Shown here: positions 25,392 through 33,531 of the stretch, piece after piece | Layout: each line of letters begins with the position of its first letter | Position numbering within the stretch: position 1 is the first letter of the stretch | Source of the DNA: CAVTWD01 sp963738325 | Lineage (GTDB): Bacteria; Actinomycetota; Acidimicrobiia; Acidimicrobiales; Ilumatobacteraceae | NCBI GenBank assembly: GCA_963738325.1 | Contig: CAVTWD010000009.1 | Span: 558,001-622,000 of the forward strand | Direction: 5' to 3' | Length of the DNA: 64,000 nt | Position numbers and translations under genes: made by a program | The notes under the pieces: model-generated | Databases searched by the model: none | Told to the model about the DNA's origin: nothing | The model's input: the letters and a program-made list of their open reading frames with translations, nothing else

Positions 25392-26376
25392 ATGACCCGC
25401 CCCGGGGCGCTGCTGCGTTCGAACGACCTGTGCTGGTGCGGCAGCGGCCGCAAGTACAAGCGCTGCCACAAGTCGCTAGAGGGCCGGGTGGTCAAGGGTC
25501 GGCTGAGCCCTCCCCGGCCGGTTCCCGACTCGATCGAGCGGCCGAGCTACGCCGTCTCCGGTGTCCCCGAACGCTGGCCGGAACCCCGGGTCAAGTCGGC
25601 GGAAATCATCGCCCGGATGCGCGAGGCCGGGGTGTTGGCCGCCGAGGTGCTCCGGCTCGCCGGGGACGCCGTGCGTGTCGGCATCACCACCGACGAGCTC
25701 GATGGCATCGTGCACGAGCTCACGATCGCGCGCGGTGCGTACCCCAGTCCCCTCAACTACAACGGGTTTCCCAAGAGCGTCTGCACCTCGATCAACGAGG
25801 TCATCTGCCACGGCATCCCCGACTCGACGGTGCTCGCGCGACGGCGACATCGTGAACCTCGACGTCACCGTGTTCATCGGCGGGGTGCACGGTGACACGA
25901 ACGCCACCTTCCTTGTCGGCGACGTCGACCCCGAGTCCCGCCGGCTCGTGCGGGTGACCGAGGAATGCATGTGGCGCGGCATCGAGGCCGTGCGGCCGGG
26001 ACGACCCGTCAGCGACATCGGCCGCGCCATCGAGGATCACGCCCGCGCCCACCGCTTCGGGGTCGTGCGCGCGTTCATCGGTCACGGCATCGGCGAGCAG
26101 TTCCACTCCGACTTGCAGATCTTCCACTACTACGACGCCAACGCCACGACCGTGATGCGCCCCGGCATGACGTTCACCATCGAACCGATGATCACGATGG
26201 GCACGTGGCGCCATGTGATGTGGGACGACGGATGGACGGCGGTGACGGCCGACGGTCGCCGCACCGCCCAGTTCGAGCACACCGTCTTGGTCACCGATGA
26301 CGGGGTCGAGGTTCTCACGGCGCCGGACGCCGTCAGCGCGTCGTCGCCCGAGCGGGTGGCCGCCGAGCGGCCCTGA
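25392..26376 (+). CDS. map: type I methionine aminopeptidase with SEC-C zinc motif (one frameshift)
   Basis: About 327 residues. The N-terminus carries the SEC-C motif DLCWCGSGRKYKRCHK, a small zinc finger found on actinobacterial MetAP1 and thought to aid ribosome docking. The pita-bread domain follows: YNGFPKSVCTSINEVICHG, NLDVTVFIGGVHGDTNATF (two Asp ligands), IGHGIGEQFH (His), FTIEPM (Glu) and QFEHTVLV (Glu). All five metal ligands are there. One extra base near 25838 (VLARRRH instead of VLRDGDIVNLD) splits the gene; it is almost certainly a sequencing indel, since MetAP is essential. Confidence 0.93.
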
Positions 26377-27843
26377 CCCCCGCCCACCACCACGAGAGCA
26401 CGGCCGGGTCGTCCACCCGGTAGGCGTGCATGGTCGCCTCGGCCGCGCCGTCGAGGTCGCCCCGCCGCAATCGAACGGCGGCCTCACCGAGATCCCGCTC
26501 TGGGCGCGGCAGCGCCGCCACTTGCGCCGCGCTCAGCTTGATCGCGGCAGGCCCGAGCCCGGCGCCCGCGTACTTCGTGGCCGCCCAGGCTGAGCAGACC
26601 GGCGAGCACAACACGGCTCCCACCGCCCAGACGTCCCCGGCCCGGCGTGGTTCCACCGAGACGACGGGCACGCTCGGCACCCACGTGCCCGCCGCATCGA
26701 CGGCGGCTTCCAGCACCGCGTCTGGGTTGCGACGACGACCTTCGGGACCCGCCTCGCCCTCACCCAGCGGCTCAGCGTCGGGGCTTCAGCACCGAGCCGG
26801 TCGAGGTCCACACCCGGTCGGTCGTAGCGGCGCCCGGCGAAGCGGGCGGGCCGCTCGCTCCAGGCGCAATGACCGGGATCGAGTAGGCCGGAGGTGATCA
26901 ACGGCGCGTCGGCATGGCCTTCTCCCACGAACGGGACCAGGCCATAGAACTGATCGCGGAACCCGGCGGTCGCTGTCGCCAGGTCGCCGATCGTGCCGCG
27001 AGTGGCCGGGTCGACCCGGGGGATCCCGAGCGCGTCGGCTACCAGGGGCGACCACGTCACCCCATCCATGGTGGCGGAGCCGTCGACGCTCGGCAGCGGT
27101 TCGAGCCGGTTCCCCCGCCAGCGGCGCACGGATGCTTGGCGCGCGCCAGTGACGAAGCTGAGCGCCATCGTGAGGACGGCGGCGTCGAAGACGGGCTCAT
27201 GGCCCAGCCACAGCGAGCACAGCGCGGCGCGCCGAGCCACGGCCGTTCGTACCGCCCCCGCGTCCCGTGACGCCAGCACGGACAGCGGCAGCACCAGGCC
27301 CACCCGTCCGCCGCAAGGCGGGACGAGCCGGAAGGCCAGGGCGAGGAACTCCACGGCGGCGTCGGCATAGGGGCCGCCGCCCAAGTGGGAACGACCTCCC
27401 CGCGACGTCAACGCTGCCAACTGGTTCAGGAAAGGCGGGTTCCCCACGACGACGTCGAAGGGTGCATCCCACGTCACGGTGAGCCCGTCGCCCGTCCGAA
27501 GTCGACCCCTGCCGAGACCGAGCCGGCGCCGGGCCGTCTCGGCGGCTTCGGCGTCGATCTCGACGCCGAAGAGGCAGCGGCGGGCCTCCTCGATGGTGAG
27601 GCCATAGCGGCGGCAGAGGCGGACGGCGGCGGCGTCGAGGAACCTTCCGTCCCCGCATGCGGGATCGAGGATCCGCAAGCCCTCCGGAGACGGACGCGAG
27701 GCGAGGAGCGGCTCGAGGGTCTGATCGAGGACGTGGTCGACGAGCCATCGAGGCGTGGCCCAGGCGCCCAGGGCGCGCTGGTGGAGCGGGTCGAGCTGGG
27801 TCGCGGCGGCCCCCTCCATCGAGTGAGCGTACGGTCGCGGCAT
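26333..27843 (-). CDS. N6-adenine DNA methyltransferase (one frameshift)
   Basis: About 500 residues. The SAM-binding motif I is ILDPACGDGRFLDAA and the catalytic motif IV is VVGNPPFLNQL, as in gamma-class adenine methyltransferases (Eco57I/TaqI-like). The first part begins ALGAWATPRWLVDHVLDQ, the common X-to-TP-RWLV entry of these enzymes. The frame breaks near 26722; the second piece begins LEAAVDAAGTWVPSVPVVSVEP and forms the target-recognition/C-terminal region. No restriction gene is next to it, so it looks like an orphan methylase. ATG 27843 or ATG 27819 can serve as start. Its end overlaps the map 3' end. Confidence 0.85.
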
Positions 27844-27882
27844 TGCTGCTCGGGGGGATGGGCACGCCTACAGTCGCTCGTC

Positions 27883-28801
27883 GTGTCGTCGCGCTACCTC
27901 ACCTTCGAGCGGTCCGAGTGGTCGGCGTTGCGGGCCGCGACGCCGATGACACTGCGAGAGCACGACCTCGAACAGCTCCGCGGCATCAACGAGCGGGTGT
28001 CGCTGGACGAGGTGGCCGAGGTGTACCTGCCGCTCACCCGGCTGCTCAACCTCTACGTGGCCGCTGAGCAGAACCTGCAGAAGGTGTCCTCGACCTTCCT
28101 CGGCACGTTGGCCTCGAAGGTTCCGTATGTCATCGGGGTCGCCGGCAGCGTCGCGGTGGGCAAGAGCACCTTCGCCAGGATCCTTCAAGCCCTCCTGTCG
28201 CGCTGGCCCGACCATCCGAAGGTCGACCTCGTCACCACCGACGGGTTCCTCTATCCCAACGTCGTGCTCGAGGAGCGGCGGTTGATGAACCGGAAGGGCT
28301 TCCCGGAGAGCTACAACACCCGACGGCTCTTGAGCTTCCTGTCCGCGGTGAAGAGCGGCGAGGAACGCGTCCGAGCTCCGGTGTACAGCCACGTCGTCTA
28401 CGACATCGTCCCCGGGGAGGAGATCGTGGTCCGCCAGCCGGACATCATGATCCTCGAGGGGCTCAACGTCTTGCAGGTGGGTGATCAGGCGAGCGAGTTC
28501 GTGAGCGACTACTTCGACTTCTCGATCTACATCGATGCCGAGGAGACCCACGTCGAGTGCTGGTACGTCGAGCGCTTCCTGACGTTGTGCGACACCGTCT
28601 TCCAGGACGAGCGCAGCTACTTCCACCGCTTCTCACAGCTGGCGCGTGACGAAGCGATCGGAACTGCCCGCGGCATCTGGACCGAGATCAACGGTCGGAA
28701 CCTTCGCGAGAACATCCTGCCGACGCGCGAAACGCGCGTCGCTCATCCTGCACAAGGGACTCGATCACGCCGTGCAGGCCGTCGACTTGCGCAAGTTGTA
28801 G
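27883..28801 (+). CDS. coaA: pantothenate kinase type I (one frameshift)
   Basis: About 305 residues. It phosphorylates pantothenate, the first step of CoA synthesis. Features: FERSEWSALR start, GVAGSVAVGKSTFARILQ (P-loop), VTTDGFLYPN (catalytic Asp), NRKGFPESYN, YSHVVYDI and a late WTEINGRNLRENILPTR. Near 28728 one extra A (GAAAC for GAAC) shifts the frame; the proper ending SLILHKGLDHAVQAVDLRKL* lies in the next frame to 28801. An essential gene with a single homopolymer indel points to an assembly error. GTG 27883 is the start, divergent from the methylase. Confidence 0.94.
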
Positions 28802-28873
28802 AGAGAGACGGTCGGTCCACTCGGCGTTTGCGGGCGTTGGGAGGCCGGCCATCGTGACCGGTACCGTGCCGTC

Positions 28874-29848
28874 ATGCCGCGTCCCTTCCGCTTCGGTCTC
28901 CAGGCCTACACGGCGTCGTCGGGTAAGGAGTGGAAGGAGAAGGCGCGGCGGGCAGAGGCGCTCGGCTACTCGAGCCTGCTGGTGGCGGACCATTACATCG
29001 GGCCGGGACCTGTGCTCGACGCCAACCACCACCCCGTCCAGGAGATCGCCGCGGTGCCGGCCATCACCCTGGCGGCGGAAGTGACCGATCGCCTCCTCGT
29101 CGGCGCACGCGTCATGTGCATCGACTATCGCAATCCCGTCGTGCTGGCTAAGGAGATGGCCACCATCGACCTGTTCAGTGAAGGTCGACTCGAACTCGGG
29201 CTCGGCGCGGGATGGCTGTCGGGAGAGTACGAGGCGATGGGAGTGCCCTTCGACCCTGCCGGCGTACGCGTGAAGCGCCTGGCCGACGTGGTGAGGATGA
29301 TCAAGGTGGTCATGGCGGATGGCCAAGCTGACTTCATCGGTGAGAGTGGTGTGCGGGCCACAGGCTTCGAGGGGCTGCCGAAACCGGTGCAGCGCCCGCA
29401 TCCTCCGATCATGATCGGTGGCGGCTCACCGAAGGTGCTGCAGCTCGCGGGACGTGAAGCCGACATCGCCAGCTTCAACTTCAACAATCGCTCGGGCGTC
29501 ATCGGGCCCGATGGCGTGGGCTCGTCCACCGCCGCGCTCACCCGCGAGAAGGTGTCGTGGGTACGAGAGGGAGCGGGCGATCGGTTCGACGAGATCGAGC
29601 TCGAGATCGCCGCCTACTTCACCGTGGTCACCGACGCGGTCGCGGCCACCGCCGAGCAGTACGCCCAACTGTTCGCCCTGACCCCCGGCGAGGTCCTCGA
29701 ACATCCCCACGCGCTCATCGGCTCCGTCGACGCCCTCGCGGACGAGCTCCTGCGCCGGCGCGAGCTGTTCGGCATCTCCTACGTCACGGTGAGTGATCGC
29801 GTGGCCGAGGCCTTCGCCCCGGTCGTGGAGCGTCTCGCCGGTCGCTGA
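28874..29848 (+). CDS. LLM-class F420-dependent oxidoreductase
   Basis: 324 residues, a bacterial luciferase-like TIM barrel of the F420-using type found in Actinomycetota. Landmarks: FRFGLQAYTASSGKEW, LLVADHYIGPG, NPVVLAKEMATIDLFSEGRLELGLGAGWL, and HPPIMIGGGSPKVL. The reaction is unknown. ATG 28874 follows coaA by 72 bases. Confidence 0.92.
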   Translation: MPRPFRFGLQAYTASSGKEWKEKARRAEALGYSSLLVADHYIGPGPVLDANHHPVQEIAAVPAITLAAEVTDRLLVGARVMCIDYRNPVVLAKEMATIDLFSEGRLELGLGAGWLSGEYEAMGVPFDPAGVRVKRLADVVRMIKVVMADGQADFIGESGVRATGFEGLPKPVQRPHPPIMIGGGSPKVLQLAGREADIASFNFNNRSGVIGPDGVGSSTAALTREKVSWVREGAGDRFDEIELEIAAYFTVVTDAVAATAEQYAQLFALTPGEVLEHPHALIGSVDALADELLRRRELFGISYVTVSDRVAEAFAPVVERLAGR

Positions 29849-29870
29849 CGCGCGATTCGCGGCCTCGGTC

Positions 29871-30578
29871 TCAGCGACAGCCGGCCAGCCAGGCGGGGAG
29901 ATCGCGGAGCGAACGAAGGGTGGGCACGCTGCCGTCGTGGTCGGCGTGCTCGTAGGCCCAGATCAACTCGGCCGGCACGTGCACCGCTCGGCACCCGATG
30001 GCGAGCGGCGGGAGGACGTCGGAGCGCACCGAATTGCCCACCATCACGAAGCGGGTCCGGTCGATGCCATGGCGGGCGACGATCCGCGTGTATGTCGCCT
30101 CGTCCTTCTCGCTCACGATCTCGATGTGCCAGAAGCAGTCGGCCAGGCCGCTGCGGGCCAGCTTCTGCTCTTGATGGAGCAGGTCACCTTTCGTCACGAG
30201 CACGAGGCGGTAGGTGGACGCCAGCGTCTTCACCGTCTCCTCGACGCCATCGAGCAACTCGACCGGTTGGGCGAGCATCGCCTTTCCCCGATCGAGCAGC
30301 GCCTGGACCTCCCGTCCGCCTATACGACCGCCGCTCACCTCGAGAGCGGTTTCGATCATGGAGAGCGTGAAGCCTTTGACGCCGAAGCCGAAGAGCTCGA
30401 GGTTCAGGCGCTCGGTCTGAGCGAGACGAGCATCGAGGTCGACGTCACCGTTCGCGTACGGGGCGAGGAGCGAACGAAAGAACTCTTGGGTATCGGCGAA
30501 GTACTCCTCGTTGCGCCAGAGGGTGTCGTCGCCGTCGAGTCCCACCACCTCGATGGGACCGGTCGCTGAGGGTGTCAT
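29871..30578 (-). CDS. HAD-superfamily hydrolase
   Basis: 235 residues. Motif I is VVGLDGDDTLW (nucleophile Asp and the +2 Asp), motif II Thr in LVTKGDL, a Lys in EIVSEKDEA, and motif IV as MVGNSVRSDVLPPLA. The cap insertion (residues 25-105) is helical (C1 type), as in YjjG/phosphoglycolate phosphatase relatives. Substrate is likely a small phosphorylated metabolite. Convergent with the LLM gene. Confidence 0.9.
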   Translation of the reverse strand: MTPSATGPIEVVGLDGDDTLWRNEEYFADTQEFFRSLLAPYANGDVDLDARLAQTERLNLELFGFGVKGFTLSMIETALEVSGGRIGGREVQALLDRGKAMLAQPVELLDGVEETVKTLASTYRLVLVTKGDLLHQEQKLARSGLADCFWHIEIVSEKDEATYTRIVARHGIDRTRFVMVGNSVRSDVLPPLAIGCRAVHVPAELIWAYEHADHDGSVPTLRSLRDLPAWLAGCR

Positions 30579-30701
30579 GGGACGAGCCAGGGTACCCCGG
30601 ACGCGCCCTCATGGGTGGCCGGGACGGCCTGGCGCGGCCGCCGAAGCGAACCGCGCCGGCCGCCCCAGCCCTGGGGGCCCCGGGGGGGTGGAGGGCGACC
30701 G

Positions 30702-30968
30702 TCAGGCCCCCATGACATTGCGCAGGGCGGCACTGCGCTGGACGCAGTCCTGCCCGGCGCTGGCGAAGGCGTCGTTGAGGCGATGCAAGGCGGCGGTGAA
30801 CGTGCTCTCCCAATCGTGCTGGAAGCGGTCGCGGGCTGGGCCCATCCAGGTGGTCCCGCCGAGCACGCCGCCCACGGTCGAGACGACGGCCTGGATGCTG
30901 TCGATCTGGCGTTTCAGCGTGGCGCCGAGGTGGTCGAGCTCGTCGGGGTTGGCGCCGTACAGGTTCAC
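30702..30968 (-). CDS. WXG100-family protein (ESX/type VII substrate-like)
   Basis: 88 residues, two predicted helices around a TTWMGPARDRF turn. The W-x-G step and the following D/R-rich helix (QHDWESTFTAALHRL) match the WXG100 fold of EsxA/EsxB-type exported proteins. It has no signal peptide. No EccA-E, EspG or partner WXG100 gene is in the window, so any secretion machine would be elsewhere. The C-terminal YxxxD/E export motif is not obvious. Confidence 0.75.
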   Translation of the reverse strand: MNLYGANPDELDHLGATLKRQIDSIQAVVSTVGGVLGGTTWMGPARDRFQHDWESTFTAALHRLNDAFASAGQDCVQRSAALRNVMGA

Positions 30969-31207
30969 GGGTGCTCCTTGGTTGTTCGGTCACCCGTATG
31001 TGTGCGCGAGCGGGGCGTGATCGGAAGGCGCCGGCGAGGATTTCTCGCTGAGGGTCAGGGGCGGCGAGCGGTCGAGCGGGCAAGAGGTGGCCCTCGACGG
31101 CTTCCTCGGCCTCGACGCCCTGACAGGAGCGGATGGTGATGGCGGGTGGCGACCCGAGCACGCCGCGTCCCCCGAATCGAGAACGGGGCTTGTCACCGCA
31201 TCGACAC

Positions 31208-31225
31208 TGTTGTAACGTAAACGCA
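31208..31225 (+). promoter_or_regulatory. GTAACG-type promoter/operator element
   Basis: The text TGTTGTAACGTAAACGC stands before the structured RNA candidate. GTAACG repeats of this kind resemble MtrA-box/cell-wall hydrolase promoters of actinobacteria. Inference only. Confidence 0.3.
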
Positions 31226-31234
31226 AAGAGATCC

Positions 31235-31399
31235 GCCGGCCACCTCCCCCGGTCGGCGAAGTTCTGAGGTGCCGCTCGCCGGGGTGGGTGACCGCCCGCA
31301 CCGCCTCCGGAGGGCGGCGCCTCAGCGTTTTGGAGTCGCCGGTCTCCACGTTCGTGCCTGAAGACCGAAACGAGTCAGCGGGCTAGCTCCGTGACCGGT
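31235..31399 (+). ncRNA. candidate c-di-AMP (ydaO/yuaA-like) riboswitch
   Basis: No protein-like frame covers this stretch. Closing arms GCCGGCCAC (31235-31243) and GTGACCGGT (31391-31399) pair with one mismatch. Inside, CTGAGGTGC pairs with GCGCCTCAG (31264-31272 and 31317-31325). CGGGGTGGGTGA and ACCGAAACGAGTCAGC resemble the conserved GGGGUGAA and CCGAACCCGUCAGC parts of the c-di-AMP riboswitch, which in actinobacteria usually precedes cell-wall hydrolase genes. No such gene follows; the next 145 bases hold a repeat, then IS982. Identification is by eye and unproven. Confidence 0.42.
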
Positions 31400-31436
31400 G
31401 ACTGAGGCCCGGTCCGCCGAGCCAGGGTTGGTGCCG

Positions 31437-31494
31437 GCAAGGCGCGACGAGGAAGCAATAGTCGGAGCACTATTGCGACGAGGCGCAACGCAGT
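31437..31494. repeat. REP-like hairpin repeat
   Basis: GCAATAGT (31455-31462) pairs perfectly with ACTATTGC (31469-31476). The hairpin is framed by two direct copies of GCGACGAGG (31444-31452, 31475-31483). It lies between the riboswitch candidate and IS982. No U-run follows. Confidence 0.55.
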
Positions 31495-31547
31495 CGGCGC
31501 CGGCACTGGCCGGCGCAACGGGGCGAACGGTGCCGGTCGGGCACTAG

Positions 31548-32570
31548 ATGACTAATTCCGAAGGGGTCTTAGTGGTCGTAGGCGATGAGGGATCGCAGCA
31601 CGGGTTGGTCGGTGGTGTCGTTGTGCCAGATGGCGGCGGTGAGGGCGAGGACGCGTTGAAGGACTCGTGCGGCGACGCCGTCGCGGGTTCGGCCGCCGTG
31701 GCGTTCGAGGTCGAGTTGGCCTTTGAGGGTGTCGTTGACCGACTCGATGATTTGGCGGAGCGGTTTGAGCAGGCGGGCGCCGGGTCGGGGTCGTTCCTTC
31801 TTGAACGCGGGGCGCAGCAGTCGGGCGCCGTGGTCGGTGAGGAACGCCTCGAACTCGCGGCTGAGCGTAGCCCTTGTCGGCGATGAGGGTTTGGCCGGCG
31901 CGGGGGGCGAGCAGGCTCGGGGTCGGTCTCGAGCAGGTCGCGGGCGACTTCGCGTTCGTCGGTCTTGGGGTTGGTCAGGGCGAAGGTGATGGGCAGCCCG
32001 CGCGGGGGTGCAGACCAGGTGCAGACGCAGGCCCCAGAAGTAGCGGGAATGGCTGGCGCAGTAGCCGTAGCCGGCCCAGCCGGCGATGTCGGACCGCTGG
32101 GCGGTGGGCCGGGATCGGCCGCATTCCACCGGGGTCGAATCGATGAGCCAAATGTCGTCGCTCCATCCCCGAGTCTCGATCGCCAAGACTCGGATCATCG
32201 CTTGGAGCAGGCCCGACGCCGCCCGCAGCCGCTTGTTGTAGCCGGACTGGCGGGGCAGATAGGGGAACAGGTGCACGAGGTGCTGCGGGCATGACGCAAC
32301 CAGCGGGTCTCGGACATGAACCCGGACAGCGCCTGCAACACCGCCAGCGTCACCAACTCGGCGTCGGACAGTTTGGGCCTGACGATCCCTTCGCCAGGCG
32401 CAGCGCCAAGCGTCGGATCATCCTTCAACGCGTCATCGATACGGACGTACAGTGCAGTGGCGAGGGTGTCCAGGTCGGCGTCCACGAGACCTCCACGGTC
32501 GACGGAGTAGCAACGCCGATCGTGGACGCTCTCGCCGCGTCAACGGCGGATACCCCCTGGAATCACTCGT
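31548..32570 (-). mobile_element. IS982-family insertion sequence
   Basis: About 1,023 bp. Inner ends read ATGACTAATTCCGAAGGGGT on the left; on the right, read inward, ACGAGTGATTCCAGGGGGT, giving imperfect inverted repeats. Both sides are flanked by CTAG (31544-31547, 32571-32574), a probable target duplication. The right CTAG contains the recR stop codon. The transposase fills the element. Confidence 0.8.
31569..32485 (-). pseudogene. IS982-family transposase, frameshifted
   Basis: Joined across frames it is a full IS982 transposase of about 300 residues. It starts MDADLDTLATALYVRIDD and continues with LSDAELVTLAVLQAL, FPYLPRQSGYNKRLR, IDSTPVECGRSR (first Asp of the DDE set), YCASHSRYFWGLRLHLVCT, TLIADKGY (second Asp) and PLRQIIESVNDTLKGQLDLE (Glu). 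It ends in SLIAYDH. Frame changes are needed near 32290, 32005, 31915 and 31868. Either the element is dead or these are read errors like others in the window. Confidence 0.85.
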
Positions 32571-33176
32571 CTAGTCGACTTCGCGGCGGCCCTCCAGCGC
32601 TCGCGACAGCGTCAACTCGTCGGCGTATTCGAGGTCGCCACCCACCGGCAACCCGCTCGCGATCCGCGTCACCTTGAGGCCGAGAGGTTTGAGCAGCCGA
32701 GCCAGGTACAACGCGGTCGCCTCCCCTTCGACGTTCGGGTTGGTGCAGAGGATGACCTCGCACACGCCTTCCGGCTCCAGCCGCGCCAGGAGCTCGCGGA
32801 CCTTCAGCTGGTCGGGACCGATCCCTTCGATCGGGCTAATGGCACCCAGCAGCACGTGGTAGCGGCCCCGATACTCGCCCGTCTTCTCGACGGCCACGAC
32901 GTCCCGCGGCTCTTCGACGACGCAGAGTTGGGCCGCGTCGCGACGGTCGTCGCTGCAGATCGCGCAGAGGTCGGCTTCGCTCACGTTGAAGCACCGCGTG
33001 CAGAAGCGAACCCGGGTTTTCGCCTCGGTGATGACTTGTGCCAGCCGCGCCACGTCCTGGTCGGGCACCCGCAGCAGATGGAAAGCGATGCGCTGTGCCG
33101 ACTTCGGTCCGATCCCCGGGAGCCGCCCGAGCTCGTCGATCAAGGCCTGGACGGAGGGCGCGTAGGCCGAAGGCAC
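32571..33176 (-). CDS. recR: recombination mediator protein RecR
   Basis: 201 residues, the normal size. RecR works with RecF/RecO to load RecA at gaps. Visible parts: a helix-hairpin-helix LGRLPGIGPKSAQRIAFHLL, a Cys4 zinc finger CTRCFNVSEADLCAIC, and a Toprim domain from LCVVEEPRDVVAVEKTGEYRG to the NPNVEGEATALYL step. It lies in the conserved dnaX-ebfC-recR operon, 4 bases after ebfC. Its TAG stop is part of the target duplication of the IS982 element, so the insertion left the protein intact. Confidence 0.97.
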   Translation of the reverse strand: MPSAYAPSVQALIDELGRLPGIGPKSAQRIAFHLLRVPDQDVARLAQVITEAKTRVRFCTRCFNVSEADLCAICSDDRRDAAQLCVVEEPRDVVAVEKTGEYRGRYHVLLGAISPIEGIGPDQLKVRELLARLEPEGVCEVILCTNPNVEGEATALYLARLLKPLGLKVTRIASGLPVGGDLEYADELTLSRALEGRREVD

Positions 33177-33180
33177 GTCG

Positions 33181-33519
33181 TCAACGACCTCCGAGGAGGC
33201 CGCCGAGGCCGCCCCCGAGCCCCAGGTCCCCCAGCTCGCTCACAGCTCTGGACTGGATCGCGCGAACCTGCTCGCCCGCGTCGCGCAGGGCGGCCAGGAC
33301 GAGATCCTCCAACAGCTCGACGTCGGTGGGATCGACGACCTCTGGCGCGATCGAGATGCGGGTGACCTCGCCCTCCCCGGTCATGGTGACGGTCACGGCA
33401 CCACCTCCGGCCCGTCCCTGGACCACCGCGGCGCGCGCCTCCGCCTGCGCGGTGGCGAGCTGCTGTTGCATCTGGAGCGCCTGCTGCAAGAGCGCGTCGA
33501 GATCAGGAGTGTCTTCCAC
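33181..33519 (-). CDS. ebfC: YbaB/EbfC family nucleoid-associated protein
   Basis: 112 residues. A small dimeric DNA-binding protein of the EbfC/YbaB family, encoded between dnaX and recR as in most bacteria. The N-terminal coiled helix (DLDALLQQALQMQQQLATAQAEA) is followed by the beta-region VTVTMTGEGEVTRISI and the helix LLEDLVLAALRDA. The C-terminus is Gly/Leu-rich. Spacing to dnaX is 12 bases and to recR 4 bases, so one operon. Confidence 0.95.
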   Translation of the reverse strand: MEDTPDLDALLQQALQMQQQLATAQAEARAAVVQGRAGGGAVTVTMTGEGEVTRISIAPEVVDPTDVELLEDLVLAALRDAGEQVRAIQSRAVSELGDLGLGGGLGGLLGGR

Positions 33520-33531
33520 ATCGTCTCCTCG

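Noticed and set aside
30990..31349. 119-residue minus-strand frame upstream of the WXG100 gene
   Set aside because: Arg/Ser/Pro-rich, antisense to the structured RNA candidate, no start signal.
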